Shown: piece after piece, positions 5,854-9,914 of the stretch
How the letters are laid out: every line of letters starts with the position of its first letter
How positions within the stretch are numbered: the first letter of the stretch is position 1
The notes under the pieces: model-generated
Database searches by the model: none
What the model was told of the DNA's origin: nothing
What the model saw: only the letters and a program-made list of their open reading frames with translations
Source of the DNA: Chloroflexota bacterium
GTDB lineage: Bacteria > Chloroflexota > Anaerolineae > Promineifilales > Promineifilaceae
Reading direction: 5' to 3'
NCBI GenBank assembly: GCA_024223125.1
Contig: JAAEOP010000636.1
Coordinates: 1-9,914, forward strand
DNA: 9,914 bases
Program-made: the position numbers and the translations under genes

Positions 5854-6621
5854 TTAATTGGTAACAGTCGTTAAATCGGCAATCGCTTCTAATTTGCTTA
5901 AAAGCTGCCGGCGCTCGTTAAGTATGTGGGAAACAATATCAGCCACCCGCTGAACAAGTGATAAAATATGGTTTTGTTGGTCAGAGTCCAGATAATAAAC
6001 TTCGGTAATATGGTCAGCGACAACGGCCGTCGGCACACTCAAATCAGCAGCGATTTTTTGAATTGTTTCTGGTGTTGGCGGCCAATTTTGGGGAGCAATG
6101 CCCCCGGCAAACACCATTCCTCTAAGCTGCGTACCTTGCCGAATAAGCCCCCGTGTACACAGCAGTTGTAAATGGCTCACAATATATTTGGGCTCCAAAT
6201 CAATGGTAGTTGCCATCTGCTGCCATTGCTGGGTACATTTATCCATCGCCTGAGGCATGGTGGCTGAAAACAAGCCGCACGAATTGCTCACTTCTGTTAC
6301 CGGACGGCCGTTCATATCCGCCATTATCATCATAATGCCCATCGAATCGGCAAATGTATCTTGAATAAGCTGCACACAGGTCAAGGGTAGTTCTTCGATC
6401 AGGGGTAAAGGTGAGACACGGCTGTTTTCCGTTACATCCGGCATCAGCGCCAGCGGATTGGCCTGTTTTACCAACCAATTTTGAATCTGGTCGGCGGGAA
6501 AACGCCACTGCCGTCCCACCTTAACGGCCGGCAATCGTTGCGCTTCAGCCATGCGGTAAACAGTTGAACGGTCTACCTGTAAAAGTGATTGTACATCTTT
6601 GGCTGTAAGCATCTCGGGCAT
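5854..6621 (-). CDS. Excisionase-type HTH regulator with PocR-like sensor domain
   Basis: The protein is 255 residues from the ATG at 6621, which has AGAGGG eight bases upstream; a GTG at 6651 extends the frame by ten residues but has no ribosome site. Residues 4-50 form an HTH_17/excisionase-type winged-helix reader (LTAKDVQSLLQVDRSTVYRMAE, then LPAVKVGRQWRF). Residues about 80-235 resemble the PocR ligand-binding domain: LIQDTFADSMGIMMIMADMNGRPVTEVSNSCGLFSA, a later KC, and FAGGI. A C-terminal helix follows (VQRVADIVSHILNERRQLLSKL). Cysteines at 82, 115, 129 and 155 could sense redox or persulfide states, or bind a metal. PocR domains are known in propanediol and two-component control. The gene is 67 bases upstream of sqr on the same strand and likely regulates the cluster; its ligand and sign of action are unknown. 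Confidence 0.82.
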   Translation of the reverse strand: MPEMLTAKDVQSLLQVDRSTVYRMAEAQRLPAVKVGRQWRFPADQIQNWLVKQANPLALMPDVTENSRVSPLPLIEELPLTCVQLIQDTFADSMGIMMIMADMNGRPVTEVSNSCGLFSATMPQAMDKCTQQWQQMATTIDLEPKYIVSHLQLLCTRGLIRQGTQLRGMVFAGGIAPQNWPPTPETIQKIAADLSVPTAVVADHITEVYYLDSDQQNHILSLVQRVADIVSHILNERRQLLSKLEAIADLTTVTN

Positions 6622-6629
6622 CTCAAATT

Positions 6630-6635
6630 CCCTCT
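6630..6635 (-). promoter_or_regulatory. Shine-Dalgarno site deciding the regulator start
   Basis: On the minus strand AGAGGG lies eight bases before the ATG at 6621. The GTG at 6651 has no such site upstream. Confidence 0.6.
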
Positions 6636-6637
6636 TT

Positions 6638-6651
6638 GTGAAATGTTTCAC
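6638..6651. promoter_or_regulatory. Palindrome GTGAAA-2-TTTCAC upstream of the regulator, candidate operator
   Basis: GTGAAATGTTTCAC is a perfect 6+2+6 inverted repeat. It ends three bases upstream of the regulator's Shine-Dalgarno site in minus orientation. The place fits autoregulation. The right half matches half of a parS site, but the other half does not. Confidence 0.35.
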
Positions 6652-6714
6652 GTTATAAAGTGCATTTTAATCGGAGAGTGACGGCCGTGTAAGTGACATT
6701 CATTAGCCAACGGC

Positions 6715-6728
6715 ATGACACCTGTCAT
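6715..6728. promoter_or_regulatory. Palindrome ATGACA-2-TGTCAT, candidate operator
   Basis: A perfect 6+2+6 inverted repeat directly abutting the 9-base tandem repeat. It lies about 95 bases upstream of the regulator start. The symmetry suggests a dimeric regulator; which one is unknown. Confidence 0.4.
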
Positions 6729-6731
6729 ATC

Positions 6732-6767
6732 CTGCATAAACTGCATATGCTGCCTATTCTGCATATG
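6732..6767. repeat. Tandem 9-bp repeat, four units of CTGCATAxx
   Basis: Units begin at exactly 6732, 6741, 6750 and 6759: CTGCATAAA, CTGCATATG, CTGCCTATT, CTGCATATG. A related CTGTCATAT precedes at 6722. The array may be an iteron-like binding site for a regulator. It is the only tandem repeat I see in the window. Confidence 0.6.
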
Positions 6768-6831
6768 CACTGTAGGGGAAGTTGCAAGTTTGCAAATGGC
6801 AAGTAATTTAGGATACCAAAAGAAATTGCAC

Positions 6832-6869
6832 AAAAAAAAGCCCCAACTGCTAAAACAGTTAGGGCTTTT
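6832..6869 (-). terminator. Rho-independent terminator of ppdK
   Basis: On the minus strand AAAAGCCCTAACTG pairs with CAGTTGGGGCTTTT (one G-T pair) around a 6-base loop, and the stem leads into eight consecutive T. It is 58 bases after the ppdK stop. In the other direction there is also a short T-run, but no plus-strand gene ends here. Confidence 0.88.
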
Positions 6870-6882
6870 GACTTTTGCATTT

Positions 6883-6915
6883 AGAAATCCGATTTCTTTG
6901 AGAAATCGGATTTCT
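6883..6915. repeat. Double palindrome downstream of ppdK
   Basis: Arms 6883-6897 and 6901-6915 are exact complements (15 bp, 3-base loop). Each arm is itself a near palindrome (AGAAATC-C-GATTTCT), giving four copies of the same half-site. It begins 11 bases after the ppdK stop, ahead of the terminator. It looks like a mobile intergenic palindrome or a 3' stabilising hairpin. Confidence 0.65.
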
Positions 6916-6926
6916 TAGCTCAATAT

Positions 6927-9704
6927 TTAGGCATCATTCAAAGCAGCATGAGCCGCAGCCAACCGGGCAATCGGTACCCGGAACGGCGAGCAGGAAACAT
7001 AGTTCAAATTCAACTTATGACACAGCGCAATGCTTTTCGGATCGCCGCCATGCTCGCCACAAATACCTACTTCCAGACCAGGGCGGGCGGCACGGCCGTC
7101 TCTCACCGCAATCTCCATCAACCGGCCCACACCATCCACATCAATCGAAGCAAATGGATTCTCCTTCAAAATGCCACGCTGCTGATACTCCATCAAAAAG
7201 CCAGATTCAGCGTCATCACGAGAGATACCAAACGTCGTCTGGGTCAGATCATTTGTGCCAAAGGAGAAAAACTGGGCCACGCCAGCAATTTCAGCGGCCG
7301 TTAGCGCCGCTCGTGGAATCTCAATCATTGTGCCAAACTTATAGCTAATCTCAATCCCTTGCTCCTCCATCACCTCTTTAGCCACTTCCTCTAACGCCAT
7401 TTGTTGTACACGCAGCTCATTCACATGCGATATCAACGGAATCATCACCTCAGGGTGAACATCAACGCCATCTTTGGCGCATATACAAGCCGCTTCAAAA
7501 ATAGCCCGTACCTGCATCTGCGTCAGTTCGGGGATGAGGATACCCAGGCGCACACCGCGCGTGCCCAGCATCGGGTTCTGCTCTCGCAGCGCTTCTACCC
7601 GTTCCAGATAATCATGCTTCACCCGAATTTCAGCCAACGCCGCATCAATTTCGCTGAGGGTGTGGTAATGCTGCGTGCGTACTTTCAGGTCAGCCAAATC
7701 CTGTACCAGATCTTCAAAAGCGGGCAAGAATTCATGCAACGGTGGGTCAATCAGACGAATGATTACCGGCTGGCCATCCATAGCCCGGAACAATCCTTCA
7801 AAGTCACCCCGTTGCAGCGGCAGCAGCATATCTAAAGCATCTTTGCGGTCTACGGCATACTTCGCCATGATCATCTTTTGTACGATGGGCATCCGTTCCG
7901 CTTCAAAGAACATATGCTCCGTGCGGCACAGGCCAATTCCTTCAGCGCCATATTCGCGGGCGCGTTCAGCATCACGCGGGTAATCTGCATTGGCCCAAAC
8001 ACCCAGTTTACGGATTCCATCAGCCCAACCGAGTAGTTTGAGCAGATAGGGGTTTTTAATATCGGGGACGACGGTGGGCATTTTTCCCTGGTAAACCAAC
8101 CCTTGTGTACCATCTAACGAGATCCATTCGCCCTCTCCGATAACCAGTTCTTCATCAATAATCATTTGGCGGCCGACCAGGTCAAGTTCCAGTTCACTAA
8201 CGCCGACAATGGCCGGTTTACCAAACTGACGAGCTACCAAAGCGGCATGACTGGTACGGCCGCCACGACTGGTTAAAATCCCTTCGGCCGCCAACATGCC
8301 ATGCACATCATCCGGTTTGGTTTCCGGGCGCACCATAATCACTTGCTTGCCCTCTTCCTTAGCCCAGAGTTCGGCCGTATCGGCATCAAAAGTGACCATA
8401 CCTACGGCCGCGCCAGGAGAAACGTTTAACCCTTCGGCAATGGGGCTGCTTTCTTTTATAACGGCCGCGTCCAATTGCGGATGCAGGAAGAAATCTACCT
8501 GCGCCGGTTGTACTCGTCGTACCGCTTCTTCTTTGGTAATAAGACCTTCTTCAACCATATCTACAGCAATACGCACCTCCGCCTGGGCCGTGCGCTTGCC
8601 ATCTCGTGTTTGCAACAGCCACAATTTGCCCCTATCAATGGTGAATTCCATATCCTGCATATTGCGATAATGTTTTTCCAGCTTTTGAGAAATCTCTTCA
8701 AACTCGGCATAAATCTGGGGCATATTTCGTTTGAGGTCGCTGATAGGCTGAGTAATGCGAATACCAGCCACCACATCTTCGCCCTGAGCATTCATGAGGA
8801 AGTCGCCTTCCATTTCTTTTTCACCGGTCGAGGCATTGCGGGACATGGCGACGCCAGTTCCAGAATCGTCGCTGAAGTTACCGTAGACCATAGTTTGGAT
8901 ATTCACGGCCGTGCCCAAATCATGCGCTATCCCGGCCGCGTTACGGTAATCAATCGCCCGTTTTCCATTCCAGGATTTGAAAACCGCTTCTGTCGCTTTC
9001 TTCAATTGTTCATACGGATCCTGAGGGAACGCTTCACGGGTAAATGTCTTGTAAATTTCTTTGAACCGGCGCGTGACTGACATCCAATCTTCGGCCGTTA
9101 ATTCCGCATCTGACTGAACGCCCGCTTCCTGGCGTTTTTTGCTGATGACATGCTCAAACACTTCATCCGGCACACCCATCACCACACTGCCAAACATTTG
9201 AATCAGGCGACGGTACAAATCATAGACAAAGCGAGGGCCAGTCCGTTCCACCATTTTCGCAGCCACAGCGTCATTCATACCAATATTGAGCACAGTGTCC
9301 ATCATGCCGGGCATCGAGAACTTAGCTCCTGAACGGCAAGAAACCAGCAGCGGTTGGTGCAGGTCGCTAAAGCTACGACCGTTCAAATCCTCAACAACTT
9401 TAATGGCTTCCACTTCTTGTGCCCACAACCCTTCGGGCAACTGTTTGCCAGCGGCCAGATACGCATTGCACGCTTCCGTCGTAACTGTGAACCCGTGCGG
9501 AACGGGTACGCCTAAACGGGTCATATCGGCCAGATTTGCCCCCTTACCTCCCAATAAACCGCGAACTTTTTCCCATTTGCCGTCCACATATGCTTCCGCT
9601 TGTTCAACTTCACTAAAAAGGTAGACATACTTTACAACTTGAGACGCATGTCCATTTTTTTGCCTGCTCAATGTCTCATTAACTTGTTTTGTTGCTACAG
9701 TCAT
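6927..9704 (-). CDS. ppdK: Pyruvate, phosphate dikinase
   Basis: The 925-residue enzyme interconverts pyruvate, ATP and phosphate with phosphoenolpyruvate, AMP and pyrophosphate in the cytoplasm. The ATG at 9704 has GGGAG seven bases upstream. A TTG two codons earlier touches that site and is not the start. The N-terminal nucleotide-binding domain shows LLGGKGANLADMTRLGVPVPHGF (about 50-71) and SCRSGAKFSMPGMMDTVLNIGMND (about 122-145). The central phosphohistidine domain has the catalytic H486 in SRGGRTSHAALVARQFGKPAIVG, with T484 in the position targeted by PPDK regulatory proteins. The C-terminal TIM barrel has GIGLCRTEHMFF, the metal and PEP residues of SFGTNDLTQTTFGISRDD, and the acid-base C882 in GICGEHGGDPKSI. 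It is longer than the about 875-residue enzymes, mainly through an N-terminal extension of about 24 residues before KYVYLFSE. It is a single-gene unit with its own leader and terminator. The use (gluconeogenic or glycolytic) is not readable. Confidence 0.97.
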   Translation of the reverse strand: MTVATKQVNETLSRQKNGHASQVVKYVYLFSEVEQAEAYVDGKWEKVRGLLGGKGANLADMTRLGVPVPHGFTVTTEACNAYLAAGKQLPEGLWAQEVEAIKVVEDLNGRSFSDLHQPLLVSCRSGAKFSMPGMMDTVLNIGMNDAVAAKMVERTGPRFVYDLYRRLIQMFGSVVMGVPDEVFEHVISKKRQEAGVQSDAELTAEDWMSVTRRFKEIYKTFTREAFPQDPYEQLKKATEAVFKSWNGKRAIDYRNAAGIAHDLGTAVNIQTMVYGNFSDDSGTGVAMSRNASTGEKEMEGDFLMNAQGEDVVAGIRITQPISDLKRNMPQIYAEFEEISQKLEKHYRNMQDMEFTIDRGKLWLLQTRDGKRTAQAEVRIAVDMVEEGLITKEEAVRRVQPAQVDFFLHPQLDAAVIKESSPIAEGLNVSPGAAVGMVTFDADTAELWAKEEGKQVIMVRPETKPDDVHGMLAAEGILTSRGGRTSHAALVARQFGKPAIVGVSELELDLVGRQMIIDEELVIGEGEWISLDGTQGLVYQGKMPTVVPDIKNPYLLKLLGWADGIRKLGVWANADYPRDAERAREYGAEGIGLCRTEHMFFEAERMPIVQKMIMAKYAVDRKDALDMLLPLQRGDFEGLFRAMDGQPVIIRLIDPPLHEFLPAFEDLVQDLADLKVRTQHYHTLSEIDAALAEIRVKHDYLERVEALREQNPMLGTRGVRLGILIPELTQMQVRAIFEAACICAKDGVDVHPEVMIPLISHVNELRVQQMALEEVAKEVMEEQGIEISYKFGTMIEIPRAALTAAEIAGVAQFFSFGTNDLTQTTFGISRDDAESGFLMEYQQRGILKENPFASIDVDGVGRLMEIAVRDGRAARPGLEVGICGEHGGDPKSIALCHKLNLNYVSCSPFRVPIARLAAAHAALNDA

Positions 9705-9711
9705 AATCAAT

Positions 9712-9716
9712 CTCCC
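9712..9716 (-). promoter_or_regulatory. Shine-Dalgarno site deciding the ppdK start
   Basis: On the minus strand GGGAG lies seven bases before the ATG at 9704, which selects that codon over the TTG at 9710. Confidence 0.75.
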
Positions 9717-9760
9717 ATTTTTTCGTTTCCAATAACTGCCAGTATCTCAACTTTGTGATT

Positions 9761-9816
9761 TTGAGGAGTCCGTATTCTCAAATGCGGACGGGCATCTGAG
9801 GATGTTCACTCCTCAA
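9761..9816 (-). promoter_or_regulatory. Structured ppdK leader: three-way junction with complementary loops
   Basis: On the minus strand, TTGAGGAGT (9816-9808) and ACTCCTCAA (9769-9761) form a perfect 9-bp closing stem. Inside are CATC-CTCA-GATG (9804-9793) and CCGCATT-TGAG-AATACGG (9787-9770, one G-T pair). The two tetraloops, CTCA and TGAG, are exact complements and could form a kissing contact. The element is 57 bases before the start codon with no T-run after it, so it is not an obvious terminator. It may be a leader RNA or an intergenic repeat. No known riboswitch consensus was recognised. Confidence 0.45.
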
Positions 9817-9914
9817 TTTTAGAAAGTTACAATACTTAGGATCGTAGGGGGGAGATTGTTCTACCTATAGTGACAGAAGACACATAGACGGTTGACAAAA
9901 ATCATAAGGCCAGA

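Larger units (their letters stand above)
6622..6926. other. 305-base intergenic region between ppdK and the regulator
   Basis: No convincing gene is present. The region holds the ppdK 3' hairpins at its right side (6832-6915), and at its left side several short symmetric or repeated motifs upstream of the regulator: GTGAAATGTTTCAC at 6638-6651, ATGACA-2-TGTCAT at 6715-6728, four 9-base tandem units at 6732-6767, and TTGCAA twice at 6782-6795. One exact ACGGCCGT copy is at 6681. The promoter of the regulator should be here, but I could not pick a convincing -10/-35 pair. Confidence 0.6.

Noticed and set aside
6622..6651. GTG at 6651 as the regulator start
   Set aside because: It has no ribosome site, lies inside a palindrome, and the HTH domain starts right after the ATG at 6621.
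6644..6659. A parS-like site, beginning TGTTTCACGT
   Set aside because: Only the first half matches the parS consensus; the second half lacks the complementary bases and no parAB gene is near.
6732..6767. A CRISPR array
   Set aside because: The 9-base units are directly adjacent without spacers, and no cas gene is present.
6715..6918. A 67-codon plus-strand open frame in the intergenic region
   Set aside because: It runs through the tandem repeat, the terminator and the palindrome, and has no ribosome site or family resemblance.
8475..9080. A 201-codon open frame on the plus strand opposite ppdK
   Set aside because: It lies fully antisense to a clear PPDK, has no ribosome site or recognisable motif, and such shadows are common in long genes.
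9705..9710. TTG at 9710 as the ppdK start
   Set aside because: It lies only one base from the Shine-Dalgarno site; the ATG at 9704 has proper spacing.
9892..9914. A plus-strand promoter with -35 TTGACA at 9892-9897
   Set aside because: A -10 box at normal spacing would begin at 9915, outside the window, so the promoter cannot be supported. It may belong to a divergent gene on the right.

Overview
The window looks like a chromosomal segment of an environmental Chloroflexota bacterium, possibly an Anaerolineae, Caldilineae or Ardenticatenia relative. This placement is an inference. It rests on the mixture of gene families, near-balanced base composition, intergenic nested palindromes, and an extremely over-used palindromic octamer ACGGCCGT (18 exact copies; about 0.15 expected by chance). 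No rRNA, tRNA, CRISPR array, insertion sequence or phage gene is visible.

Layout. Positions 1-966 (+) hold the 3' part of an O-antigen ligase/polymerase-type membrane protein. A small SCP2-like lipid-carrier protein follows (1066-1476, +) behind a recognisable promoter. A strong hairpin at 1484-1514 separates it from everything downstream, which is on the minus strand. Read in transcription order from the right, the minus strand carries pyruvate, phosphate dikinase (9704-6927) with a structured leader and a strong terminator; a 305-base regulatory intergenic region (6622-6926); a five-gene sulfur cluster (6621-2894); and finally a lone ATP-grasp ligase of the L-amino-acid-ligase type (2779-1520).

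The sulfur cluster is the core of the window. It contains an excisionase-type HTH/PocR-domain regulator, a sulfide:quinone oxidoreductase with all three expected cysteines, a DUF1641 protein, a TusE/DsrC-like carrier that keeps only the penultimate cysteine, and a DsrE2-type sulfurtransferase, closed by an intrinsic terminator. The simplest reading is that SQR oxidises sulfide into the quinone pool and the resulting sulfane sulfur passes to DsrE2 and TusE as protein-bound persulfide. No reverse Dsr reductase, sHdr, rhodanese or TusA gene is in view, so the final acceptor is unknown. The PocR-type regulator, an 18-bp perfect palindrome just upstream of sqr, and several palindromes and a 9-bp tandem repeat upstream of the regulator suggest local control.

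Pyruvate, phosphate dikinase and the ATP-grasp ligase are probably separate transcription units. The most interesting items are the octamer, the compact SQR-DUF1641-TusE-DsrE2 cassette with its own regulator, and the three-way-junction leader of ppdK whose two hairpin loops are complementary.
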